A DNA stretch of 64,000 nucleotides from Olavius sp. associated proteobacterium Delta 1 (GTDB lineage: Bacteria > Desulfobacterota > Desulfobacteria > Desulfobacterales > JAFDCJ01): the NCBI GenBank assembly GCA_902749685.1, contig CACVKW010001023.1:1-64000 (forward strand). The letters are read 5' to 3'. Within the stretch, counting starts at the first letter, position 1, and the number at the start of each line of letters is the position of its first letter. Made by a program: the position numbers and the translations under genes. A model generated the notes under the pieces. That model ran no database searches, was not told the DNA's origin, and saw nothing but the letters and a program-made list of their open reading frames with translations. Below, in pieces: positions 44,800-52,868 of the stretch.

Positions 44800-45068
44800 C
44801 AATCACAAGGAGTTCGGAAAAGTTCGAATTTGGATTTAAAACAATCCCTTATCCGCTATCAGGCGCAATCCCAGGCCATTTTAGCATGACGCGCCGAGGC
44901 GCAGTGTTTTATGGTTGGCCATGCATGGGTTTGCCCGTTTTCAATCAGTTTAATTTGGAACTGAGGGAGCGGAGCTATACATGCGGATCAATTTGGAGAC
45001 TATTTTAACGATGGTCCAAAGACATCAAAAGATTCTGATCATCCGCGATTGGCAATAATTCAAGAGAA

Positions 45069-47273
45069 ATGAAGCAAGAATCACAAATTGGAGGGTATCA
45101 TTCCAGCCTGGAGCATCTTCTCGATGAACTCCGACGCATTGATCTTTTGATCCGCCGGCAGGTCGTCAAATTCAGAATAAAGGGTCGGGATCCCGGCGAT
45201 CCGTTACGCGGGCTGTGTATCCAAAAGGAAGAAATTGATGCAATTTTAGCTGAAGACGTTGTGATTGATAGTCCGGTTGAAGATGAGCCTTCCCAGTTAA
45301 AACACTTTCAGGAACACCTCGCTGCACTCGAGGCACAGATTTCTATAAACAAAGCAACCTGCATAAGCGCCGGCGGTATATTGCGCCTGGAGCAGTTAAA
45401 AAAACTTTTCGGTCTCTCGTCTTTTGATTTGGACATATTAATGCTCTGCCTGGCCCCGGAACTTGAACTTCATTATGAAAAGCTCTATGCCTACCTCCAG
45501 GACGATGTGACCCGCAAGCGACCCAGCGTGGACTTGGTCCTCAGTTTACTGTGTTCGTCGTTTAAATCAAAATTGACAATGCGAAAGTATTTTGCACCGT
45601 CCGCCCCTCTAATCAAGTATCGTCTGGTATATCTTTTTTCAGATCCGTCTCACCTCCAGCCACCGCTGATCAGCAAATATGTCAAGCTAGATGATCGGGT
45701 GGTGAATTTTTTGCTCGGCTCCAATGAGATCGATGGCCGCCTGGCCGTCCACTCCCGGCTTTGCTCTCCCCGGGCATCACTGGAAGATCTCCAATTGCCA
45801 CCCCCGGTCAAAGACCGCCTGTTACAGCTGGTCGACGGTAAAGATCCGACCGAAAAAGGCGCGATTTTCTATTTCCAAGGACCTTACGGGGTGGGCAAAC
45901 AGACCACAGCGGAAGCCCTTTGCAGAGAGGTCGGCATTCGCCTCTTGTCTGTAGACGTTGAATCCTTAATCAACGATCGTGATATGACATTTGAAACAGC
46001 TGTTAATTTAGTGTCCCGCGAGTCCCTTTTACAGAATGCCGCCCTTTACTGGGACAACTTCGATGCGCTTCTCGCTGATGATAAACGTGCCGCGCTGCAA
46101 GTCTTATTTCGCTCACTGAAAGAGCGGCGAGGCTTGGCCTTTCTGGCTGGGGACAGAACCTGGGAGCCGATGGATGCTTTGCATGAATCCCCGTTTTTTC
46201 GGATAAAGTTTCCTCGTCCGCGCTACAGTGATCGCTTGGAGCTGTGGCACAAATCGTTAAATGGCGACACCCCACTTGAGACCGACGTTGGCGTGGAGGA
46301 TCTGGCCAACAAGTTCCGCTTCAGCGGCGGCCAGATTCAAGACGCTGTGGCAACAGCCAGAAATCTTGCCCGCTGGCGGACTCCCCACAACGGCAAAGTC
46401 AATATGGAAGATCTCTATGACGCCTGTCGAGCGCATTCCAACCACAAATTGGCGCAGTTGTCGCGAAAAATTAAGCCGCCAGACACCTGGTCCGACATCG
46501 TGCTCCCGGCCGACCAGTTAGCCCAGCTTCGAGAAATCACCAAGCAGGTGAAATATCAACATAAAGTCTATGGGGACTGGGGCTTTGATCGCAAGCTATC
46601 ATTGGGAAAAGGATTGACCGTGCTCTTTCACGGTCCTCCCGGTACCGGCAAAACCATGGCCGCCGGCATAATGGCTAATGAATTACAGCTGGATTTATAT
46701 AAAATCGACCTCTCAACGGTGGTCAGCAAATATATCGGAGAGACCGAAAAAAATCTGAGCAAAATTTTTAAAGAAGCGGAAGCCAGCAACGCCATCCTAT
46801 TTTTTGATGAGGCCGATGCCCTGTTCGGCAAACGTTCAGAGGTGAAAGACGCCCATGATCGCTATGCCAATATCGAAATCGCTTATCTGCTGCAGAAAAT
46901 GGAAGAGTATGAAGGAATCACCATCCTGGCGACAAACCTTATGCAAAATGTCGATGAAGCCTTTGTGCGCCGTATCCGTTTTATCGTCGAATTCCCATTC
47001 CCCAAAGAGGCTTATCGGCTGCGCATCTGGCAAGTCATCTGGCCGAGAAACACGCCATTATCGCCGGAGGTTGATCTAAGTTTCATGGCTGAGCAATTCG
47101 AACTGGCCGGCGGCGCCATAAGAAATATTGCCCTGAATGCTGCCTTTTTCGCTGCCGAAAATGGCCGTTCTGTAACCATGCAGCATCTCATACAGGCAAC
47201 CAGGAGGGAATTTCAGAAGATGGGCAAACTTTTCGTAAAGGCTGATTTCGGTGCCTTTCGGGAATATGCCTGA
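45069..47273 (+). CDS. eCIS AAA+ ATPase (Pvc15/Afp15-like), tandem
   Basis: A 734-residue protein with two AAA domains. The first is degenerate: GPYGVGKQT near residue 271 instead of GPPGTGKT, and LYWDNFDALL instead of a D-E Walker B. The second is complete: GPPGTGKT at 522-529, IGETEKNLSKIF, ILFFDEADALFG near 577 and an arginine pair in VRRIRFIVEFP. Every eCIS locus carries such an ATPase, thought to help load or assemble the particle. Only the second domain should hydrolyse ATP. It is the first long gene of the locus. Confidence 0.85.
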   Translation: MKQESQIGGYHSSLEHLLDELRRIDLLIRRQVVKFRIKGRDPGDPLRGLCIQKEEIDAILAEDVVIDSPVEDEPSQLKHFQEHLAALEAQISINKATCISAGGILRLEQLKKLFGLSSFDLDILMLCLAPELELHYEKLYAYLQDDVTRKRPSVDLVLSLLCSSFKSKLTMRKYFAPSAPLIKYRLVYLFSDPSHLQPPLISKYVKLDDRVVNFLLGSNEIDGRLAVHSRLCSPRASLEDLQLPPPVKDRLLQLVDGKDPTEKGAIFYFQGPYGVGKQTTAEALCREVGIRLLSVDVESLINDRDMTFETAVNLVSRESLLQNAALYWDNFDALLADDKRAALQVLFRSLKERRGLAFLAGDRTWEPMDALHESPFFRIKFPRPRYSDRLELWHKSLNGDTPLETDVGVEDLANKFRFSGGQIQDAVATARNLARWRTPHNGKVNMEDLYDACRAHSNHKLAQLSRKIKPPDTWSDIVLPADQLAQLREITKQVKYQHKVYGDWGFDRKLSLGKGLTVLFHGPPGTGKTMAAGIMANELQLDLYKIDLSTVVSKYIGETEKNLSKIFKEAEASNAILFFDEADALFGKRSEVKDAHDRYANIEIAYLLQKMEEYEGITILATNLMQNVDEAFVRRIRFIVEFPFPKEAYRLRIWQVIWPRNTPLSPEVDLSFMAEQFELAGGAIRNIALNAAFFAAENGRSVTMQHLIQATRREFQKMGKLFVKADFGAFREYA

Positions 47274-47327
47274 TCGTCAAGGAATTTTCAAAAAAGCGGC
47301 TTAGGTCTGCTGTACCAGAATCCCGAG

Positions 47328-47480
47328 ATGGACAAATACGTTTTTGATAAAGCCGCCGATATCGATTGCGAAAATCGTACAGCTGCCTGCAAATCAGTCT
47401 GCTGCAAATTCCCTTTGGCCTTGTCGCGGCAGGACATCGAAGAAGAGAAGATCAAATGCCGAACTCAAGCTACGACGTAA
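47328..47480 (+). pseudogene. Truncated YkgJ-type cysteine-cluster protein
   Basis: A 50-codon frame. MDKYVFDKAADIDCENRTAA and CKSVCCKFPLALSRQDIEEE match the N-terminus of the YkgJ family of zinc/iron-binding cysteine-cluster proteins. Then the sequence leaves the family (KIKCRTQATT, stop). Intact members are more than twice as long. The break falls at the start of the DUF4255 gene, with which it overlaps by 25 bases, suggesting a deletion that joined the two genes. Confidence 0.6.
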
Positions 47481-48010
47481 TACGGGATGTCGGTGAGACG
47501 CTTCGCAGCGTATTGGAAGATGCGATCAGAGATACTTTGGAGGTATCGGTAAAGCTCGAGGCACCCAAAAAGATTGAAGAAACCGGGGATCAGAATACGC
47601 TTTATGTTTTTCTTTATCGAATTGAGGAGAATGCAGATTTAAAGAACCTCCCGCCTTTGACGTCGAATGGCAACGTAGTGAGGCGGCAACCCTTTGATCT
47701 GCATTTTATGCTGACGCCAAACAGCAAGGAAGAAAAGGATGCGTTGAGATTGCTTGGCCGGGCAATGCAAGCGTTGCTGGAAAAATCCATTTTGCTGGGA
47801 GCAGATCTACAGGGTAGCCGGGATGGTACGGCCGAGCAATTGCGAATCTCAATGAATCCCTTAACCCAGGAGACGATAACACAGATCTGGCAGGCACTGG
47901 AAGCCCCGATGCGGATTGCTGCCTTTTATTTAGTCACGCCGGTGTTTATCGAATCCGAACCGCAGCCTGAAGCAGAACGCGTGCGGGAACGGGAGGCCCG
48001 TGCCTTCTGA
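47456..48010 (+). CDS. DUF4255 protein, eCIS tube/sheath cap (Pvc16-like)
   Basis: 184 residues from ATG 47456 (MPNSSYDVIRDVGETLRSVL). It is a DUF4255/Pvc16 N-terminal family member: TLEVSVKLEAP, NTLYVFLYRIEENADLKN and PFDLHFMLTPNSKEEKDALRLLGRAMQAL are typical. In characterised particles this protein terminates the tube and sheath at the end away from the baseplate. Gene position next to the ATPase is the usual one. Confidence 0.82.
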   Translation: MPNSSYDVIRDVGETLRSVLEDAIRDTLEVSVKLEAPKKIEETGDQNTLYVFLYRIEENADLKNLPPLTSNGNVVRRQPFDLHFMLTPNSKEEKDALRLLGRAMQALLEKSILLGADLQGSRDGTAEQLRISMNPLTQETITQIWQALEAPMRIAAFYLVTPVFIESEPQPEAERVREREARAF

Positions 48011-48024
48011 TTTCGTAAAGAGCC

Positions 48025-48750
48025 ATGGTCGACCTTTCAAATTTCACTATTATTGAAAGAACGTTCAGCGGTTTGTCATTGGCGATCCGGCTTTTCGACC
48101 GATGCGCAACGGGTCTGACACCATTCGGCGGGATTGATCTGTCTTTAAAAAATTCCGGACGCAAAGTCGTCAGGAATCCGAGCGGTAATTTCGTCTATTT
48201 GAACCTGGACGAAGGGAACTACAGGGTTTCAATAAAGTCGGATTACTACCTCGAAAAAAAGTTCGATGTATCTATTCCGCTACTCTCCTCTCCATCTGAG
48301 AACCAGAATGACAAAGATGTCAAAATCAGGAGGTTAGACAATGCTGTGATCGCGTCAGTCGATCTGCTGCCGGATGTAAACTACCCTTTCCCATCGGGTG
48401 CAACGCTGATTCGCGGGGAAGTCATCAAAAAGGAAAACGGCATTATTCAACCAGTTTCCGGCGCCATTGTTCGTATCACCGATAGCTCCACCACAGGTAC
48501 GGAATCGCGGAACACCGCCAGTGGAGAAACCGAGTTGGAATTTGCAGCCAACAGAAGCGGCCAATTTGTTCTCTACATGAATAAGTTTGAAAAAAAAAAG
48601 ATTATAGAAATAAACGGCAAAAAGCTAGGTGGCCGGAAAATCGATCAAAAAAGTGTTCTGAGACTGTGGACCATACTCCCCGTGTTGAGCAATGCCAGAG
48701 AAGTCCAAATTGAATACGGCAAGACGACTTACACGACAATCGAAATATAG
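48025..48750 (+). CDS. eCIS-associated protein with carboxypeptidase-regulatory-like domain
   Basis: 241 residues, no signal peptide. Two beta-rich Ig-like parts are likely. The first (about 15-90) shows TPFGGIDLSLKNSGRKVVRN, PSGNFVYLNLDEGNYRVSI and SDYYLEKKFDV. The second (about 115-200) is a carboxypeptidase-regulatory-like domain with GATLIRGEVIKKENG and ATGETELEF-like strands. Its role is unknown; position between cap and sheath suggests a structural or cargo protein. It starts 14 bases after the cap gene. Confidence 0.6.
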   Translation: MVDLSNFTIIERTFSGLSLAIRLFDRCATGLTPFGGIDLSLKNSGRKVVRNPSGNFVYLNLDEGNYRVSIKSDYYLEKKFDVSIPLLSSPSENQNDKDVKIRRLDNAVIASVDLLPDVNYPFPSGATLIRGEVIKKENGIIQPVSGAIVRITDSSTTGTESRNTASGETELEFAANRSGQFVLYMNKFEKKKIIEINGKKLGGRKIDQKSVLRLWTILPVLSNAREVQIEYGKTTYTTIEI

Positions 48751-48866
48751 ATCGCTTCAACTTTATAATTTTTCAAAACAACTGCTTTTATGAGATGAAC
48801 CCTTCGTACGGCATTTGAAAAAGGAGTCAATGTTTTCAATAAAGATCGTAAAAAAGGAGACTTAAA

Positions 48867-49766
48867 ATGGAAAAAAAAAGTAAACACCAGGGGGACAACA
48901 AAGCAAGCGAAGGAGCCCCCCCCGAACATGAAGAAGACAAATCTTCCAGTACTCCTGATGAATCACAATCCACACACCCCCAAAAAAAACGCGACAATGA
49001 CGAAGGCGCGTTAGAGCAGGAACTCGAAAAGCTACAAGAAGGCCTTAAGCAGAAAGACGCGCAGTTTAAGAATCTGAGCGAAGAATTGAAGGCTTGCCAA
49101 GATGATGAAAAAGCACTGGAAGCGGCAATCTCAGATTTCAAAAAAATTACTGAAACGTACGAAAACAGTTTGGACAATATTCAATCCACAAAAGACGAGC
49201 TGGAAACCTATCGGCGGCACAAGACTACGATGGTTTATTCAGCAGTTGGTGACCACTTGGCCCAAATTAACGACATAAAAAAGGAGATTAACGATCAATT
49301 AAGCAATTTGGAGCGCAAAGTAAAAAAATGGTTAAATCGCCGGGAAGGCGCCTTGGGTCCTTATAGAGAGGCCGAGAAGACACTCAAACAGAAAACGAAC
49401 TCTCTGAATGCTTTAAAATCGCGACAAAAAACAGTTGAAGACAATCTTAAGGCACTGGAAAATTTGAAAAAAAGCATAGACAAAGAAGAACAAGACAACC
49501 AAATTTTGATTATGGGATTTTTGATGCAAGAATTCGAACAGCTTTTTCAAGCTACCAAAGGGCTGATCATTGAAAAAAAGGAACTAAAAAATGAACTGGT
49601 TAAAGCATGGCAGGAAGTATCCGATGCGACCACAGACCTTAGAGCCAAGAAAAGTAAGCATGATAATGCAGTCGCTAAATTGTCGGCCAAAGAAAAAAAG
49701 TTGGAGAAATATAGGGAAAATCGACGGGAAAAAATTCTAACGAAACTATCTAAAATCAAAATATAA
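48867..49766 (+). CDS. Charged coiled-coil protein of eCIS locus
   Basis: 299 residues with no signal or membrane segment. A disordered, acidic/polar N-terminus (about 1-48) is followed by almost continuous predicted coiled coil (about 50-295: EQELEKLQEGLKQKD, ISDFKKITETYENSLDNIQS, KYRENRREKILTKLSKIKI). AAAAGGAGA precedes the ATG. I do not recognise it as a known eCIS component. It is too short for a tape measure of a normal-length tube unless extended. It may be a scaffold or payload. Confidence 0.6.
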   Translation: MEKKSKHQGDNKASEGAPPEHEEDKSSSTPDESQSTHPQKKRDNDEGALEQELEKLQEGLKQKDAQFKNLSEELKACQDDEKALEAAISDFKKITETYENSLDNIQSTKDELETYRRHKTTMVYSAVGDHLAQINDIKKEINDQLSNLERKVKKWLNRREGALGPYREAEKTLKQKTNSLNALKSRQKTVEDNLKALENLKKSIDKEEQDNQILIMGFLMQEFEQLFQATKGLIIEKKELKNELVKAWQEVSDATTDLRAKKSKHDNAVAKLSAKEKKLEKYRENRREKILTKLSKIKI

Positions 49767-49783
49767 AAAAAGGAGAACGAATC

Positions 49784-51361
49784 ATGCCAGAATATCTATC
49801 GCCGGGTGTATATGTTGAGGAGTTTGAAATCGGCGCCAAGCCGATTGAAGGGGTCAGTACCAGCACCGCCGGGTTTCTCGGACCCACCATGAGAGGACCG
49901 CTTGAGCCTCGCTTTATAACAGGTTTCGAGCAATTCAAGAGAATCTACGGTGGTTACCTTCCGGCAGACGTCACCTACCTGCCGTATGCGGTGGAGGGAT
50001 TCTTTAAAAATGGCGGTCAACGCTGTTTTGTGGCGCGGATAGCACCCCAGGACGGCGCTACGATGTCAGGAGCACATGATACGGTCAACATCGAGGCAGC
50101 AGGTCCCGGAATCTGGGGCAACCGAATTGCAGTGAAGATAGAGCCGGGAAGTCTGCAACCGGATCCGGAGTCCGAACCATGCCAAAAAATTAAGTTAACC
50201 GTAATGTATTGGGATGTGCCTCCACCGACCCCGCCGGTTGACCCGACGGACCCCTCTAAGGCCACCGATCCAAACCGACGTGATCCGACGCTCATTGAAG
50301 TATACGACAATCTCACGGCGGATTCCACCTCGATCGATTACTTTGAAACGCGGGTGAATGCTCAATCTAATCTGATCAAAATTTCACCATTGGAAAAAGA
50401 CAACATTGCGAATCCCTCAAAAAAAGAATTGGATTTCCTTAGCGACACCGGCAGCGACGGTTCGCCGGTCGGATTGGATGACTATAAAGGCCGGATGCTG
50501 CCGCCTCTGCCTGACGGCACGACGCACAGGACCGGGCTGAAAGGCTTTGCGGAGATTGACGAGATTTCAATCGTTTGCGCACCGGATCACCACATGATCC
50601 AGACACTGGACGCTGAACTTATCACCGACTGCACCCAAAGGAAGGATCGTTTCGCGATCCTGCATTCGAATCCTGCCAAAGACAACCTAGCCGCAGTCGC
50701 CAACATCCGACCGCCTCAGGATACGACCTATGCGGCGTTCTATTTTCCCTGGATTAAGATTTTTGATCCCAGAACCAATCAGGAGGCCCTGATCCCGCCC
50801 TCCGGTTATATCGCCGGAATCTATGCCAATACGGATGTCGAACGTGGTGTTCACAAGGCACCGGCAAATGTGGTGGTTGCCGGCGCCACCGGACTGCAGT
50901 TCAAGATTACCAAGGGTGAGCAGGATATCCTCAATCCTCGCGGGGTGAACTGTCTGCGCGCTTTTCCGGCAAGGGGCATCCGCGTTTGGGGTGCCAGAAC
51001 CTGCTCAACCAACACCCTCTGGAAATACATTAATGTCCGGCGTCTGTTCATTTTTATTGAAGAGTCTATTGAACAGGGTACTCAATGGGTGGTGTTCGAG
51101 CCCAACGATGAAAAACTCTGGGCCCGGGTCACACAAACTATAACCCAGTTTTTGACCACGGTATGGCGAAACGGGGCGCTGATGGGCACGAAGGCCGAAG
51201 AGGCCTTTTTTGTAAAATGCGATCGAACCACCATGACCCAGGACGATATCGATAACGGCCGTTTAATCTGTATTATCGGCATCGCGCCTGTGAAACCCGC
51301 AGAATTTGTGATCTTTCGTATCACCCAGTATCCGGGTGGATCGGAATTAGAAGAGATTTAA
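49784..51361 (+). CDS. Contractile sheath protein (Pvc2-4-like)
   Basis: A 525-residue phage-tail-sheath family protein. It opens MPEYLSPGVYVEEFEIGAKP and GVSTSTAGFLGPT, and ends with the conserved C-terminal domain: RRLFIFIEESIEQGTQWVVF, EPNDEKLWARVTQTITQFL and FRITQYPGGSELEE. A Pro-rich stretch near residues 145-165 (PPPTPPVDPTDPSK) lies in the variable outer domain. Only one sheath gene is visible, whereas PVC-type loci carry three. It forms the contracting outer layer. Confidence 0.92.
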   Translation: MPEYLSPGVYVEEFEIGAKPIEGVSTSTAGFLGPTMRGPLEPRFITGFEQFKRIYGGYLPADVTYLPYAVEGFFKNGGQRCFVARIAPQDGATMSGAHDTVNIEAAGPGIWGNRIAVKIEPGSLQPDPESEPCQKIKLTVMYWDVPPPTPPVDPTDPSKATDPNRRDPTLIEVYDNLTADSTSIDYFETRVNAQSNLIKISPLEKDNIANPSKKELDFLSDTGSDGSPVGLDDYKGRMLPPLPDGTTHRTGLKGFAEIDEISIVCAPDHHMIQTLDAELITDCTQRKDRFAILHSNPAKDNLAAVANIRPPQDTTYAAFYFPWIKIFDPRTNQEALIPPSGYIAGIYANTDVERGVHKAPANVVVAGATGLQFKITKGEQDILNPRGVNCLRAFPARGIRVWGARTCSTNTLWKYINVRRLFIFIEESIEQGTQWVVFEPNDEKLWARVTQTITQFLTTVWRNGALMGTKAEEAFFVKCDRTTMTQDDIDNGRLICIIGIAPVKPAEFVIFRITQYPGGSELEEI

Positions 51362-51394
51362 ATATCAAGTCTTTACACAACGGAGGTGAAAAAA

Positions 51395-51823
51395 ATGGCC
51401 AGAAATGATCCCTTACGAAACTTCAGGTTCCGCTTGGAGATAGACGGAATACAGCAAGCCGGATTCCGTGAAGTCGCCGGTTTTGACATTACAGTTGATC
51501 CGGTCGATTATCGTGAAGGCAATGAACCGACTCACGTGCGCAAGCTGCCGGGATTGACCAAGTACGGTCACATCACTTTGAAATGGGGTATCACCGATTC
51601 AATGGAACTGTACAACTGGCAAAAGCAAGTCGTGGATGGCGACATTCAGCGTAAAAATATCGCAATTGTTGTTGTCGATGAGGCCGGTCAGGATAAAGCC
51701 CGTTTCCAAATAGCCGAAGCTTGGCCGACGAAATACACGCCAATGGACTTGAACGCCACCGCCAATGACGTTTCCATTGAAACCCTTGAAATTTGCAACG
51801 AAGGGGTCACCCGCGAGAGCTGA
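51395..51823 (+). CDS. Inner tube protein (Pvc1/Pvc5-like), copy 1
   Basis: 142 residues from ATG 51395, with CGGAGGTG upstream. A phage T4 gp19-like tube protein: MARNDPLRNFRFRLEIDGIQ, GFREVAGFDITVDPVDYREG, PGLTKYGHITLKWGITDS, LEICNEGVTRES. It polymerises into the tube inside the sheath. It follows the sheath gene by 33 bases. A second homologue lies three genes on. Confidence 0.9.
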   Translation: MARNDPLRNFRFRLEIDGIQQAGFREVAGFDITVDPVDYREGNEPTHVRKLPGLTKYGHITLKWGITDSMELYNWQKQVVDGDIQRKNIAIVVVDEAGQDKARFQIAEAWPTKYTPMDLNATANDVSIETLEICNEGVTRES

Positions 51824-51848
51824 CGTTATTGAAAAGGAGACCTAAAAG

Positions 51849-52217
51849 ATGACATTTCAGACCGAAATCGAATTTACCCTCCCGAAAGGGTATCTGGACA
51901 ATGATGGTACGCTCCATAAGGATGGCGTCATGCGATTGGCGACCGCCGGCGATGAGATTCTGCCTCTCAAGGACCCGAGGGTGCAGCAAAATCCCGCCTA
52001 TCTCACGATCATTGTGCTTTCCCGCGTGATCACGAAGCTGGGCGGGCTGCCCGATATCAATCCGAGGGTTATTGAAAATCTCTACGCGTCGGATTTGTCC
52101 TATCTCCAGGCAATCTACCAGAGCGCTAACAGCAACGGCAACCTCAAGGTAAAAGCGTTATGCCCGAAGTGCGATGAGGCTTTTGACGTTCCGGTTGACG
52201 ATCTGGGGGGAGTATAA
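51849..52217 (+). CDS. eCIS tail-assembly-like small protein
   Basis: 122 residues: MTFQTEIEFTLPKGYLDNDG, LPLKDPRVQQNPAYLTIIVL, LGGLPDINPRVIENLYASDL, and a CPKC motif near the C-terminus. Such a protein regularly lies between tube genes in eCIS and phage-like loci, together with a DUF6760-type gene, and may be an assembly factor. The function is inferred from position only. Confidence 0.7.
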   Translation: MTFQTEIEFTLPKGYLDNDGTLHKDGVMRLATAGDEILPLKDPRVQQNPAYLTIIVLSRVITKLGGLPDINPRVIENLYASDLSYLQAIYQSANSNGNLKVKALCPKCDEAFDVPVDDLGGV

Positions 52218-52393
52218 GCGGCTATCCCCTCGAGCGCCTCTATGAGGAGATGGCCTTTATCGGGTATTACCTTCACTGGCCTCACGCAGAAATCATGAAC
52301 CTGGACCACCGGGAAAGACGGAGGTGGTGCCGGGAGATTTCCGCAATCAACCGCCAATTGAATGGCGAACCTGAAAACATTTTCGATGTTTGA
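52214..52393 (+). CDS. DUF6760-like small protein without canonical start
   Basis: A 59-codon frame reading ISGYPLERLYEEMAFIGYYL, HWPHAEIMNLDHRERRRWCREI and SAINRQ. This matches the short DUF6760-type proteins commonly found in eCIS loci. No ATG, GTG or TTG precedes the conserved SGYPLERLYEE part. The first possible codon is ATA 52214, overlapping the upstream stop and preceded by GGGGGG. The first ATG is codon 13 (52250). Either a rare ATA start or a shortened protein is used. Confidence 0.65.
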   Translation: MSGYPLERLYEEMAFIGYYLHWPHAEIMNLDHRERRRWCREISAINRQLNGEPENIFDV

Positions 52394-52407
52394 TCCGGAG
52401 AATTCTT

Positions 52408-52842
52408 ATGCCAGAGAGGACGAATAAGGACCCTTATGCCGTGTTCAACTTCGTGGTAGAGATCGGAGGTACCGAGATTGGGGGCTTTACAGAGATCTCC
52501 GGCCTGCAGGCAGAAACCGAAACCGAAGAATTCCGCGAAGGGGGTATCAATGACTACGTTCATAATCTGGTCAAAATCACCAAATACCCCAATTTAACCC
52601 TGAAAAGAGGCATTACGGACGCAGAGGAATTGTGGCGCTGGCACCAGGAGGTGGTTAACGGCAAAATTGATCCAAAGACAATATCCGTTGTTTTAAAAGA
52701 TCAGATCGGGAATGAACAATGCCGCTGGGTTTTCATCGACGCTTATCCAATAAAGTGGTCAGGTACGGATCTCAATAGCCTCGGGAACACAATTGCCGTA
52801 GAAAGCATTGATTTTGCTCACCAGGGGATGAAAAAAGGGTAA
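52408..52842 (+). CDS. Inner tube protein, copy 2 (Pvc5/baseplate-end type)
   Basis: 144 residues from ATG 52408 (CCGGAG upstream): DPYAVFNFVVEIGGTEIGGF, EISGLQAETETEEFREGGIN, NLTLKRGITDAEELWRWHQE, and VESIDFAHQGMKKG at the end. It is a gp19-fold tube protein. The motif pattern resembles the tube adaptor nearest the baseplate in Afp/PVC particles. It is distinct from copy 1 in sequence. Confidence 0.88.
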   Translation: MPERTNKDPYAVFNFVVEIGGTEIGGFTEISGLQAETETEEFREGGINDYVHNLVKITKYPNLTLKRGITDAEELWRWHQEVVNGKIDPKTISVVLKDQIGNEQCRWVFIDAYPIKWSGTDLNSLGNTIAVESIDFAHQGMKKG

Positions 52843-52868
52843 ATCAAAAACTCCATACCATCACCGCG

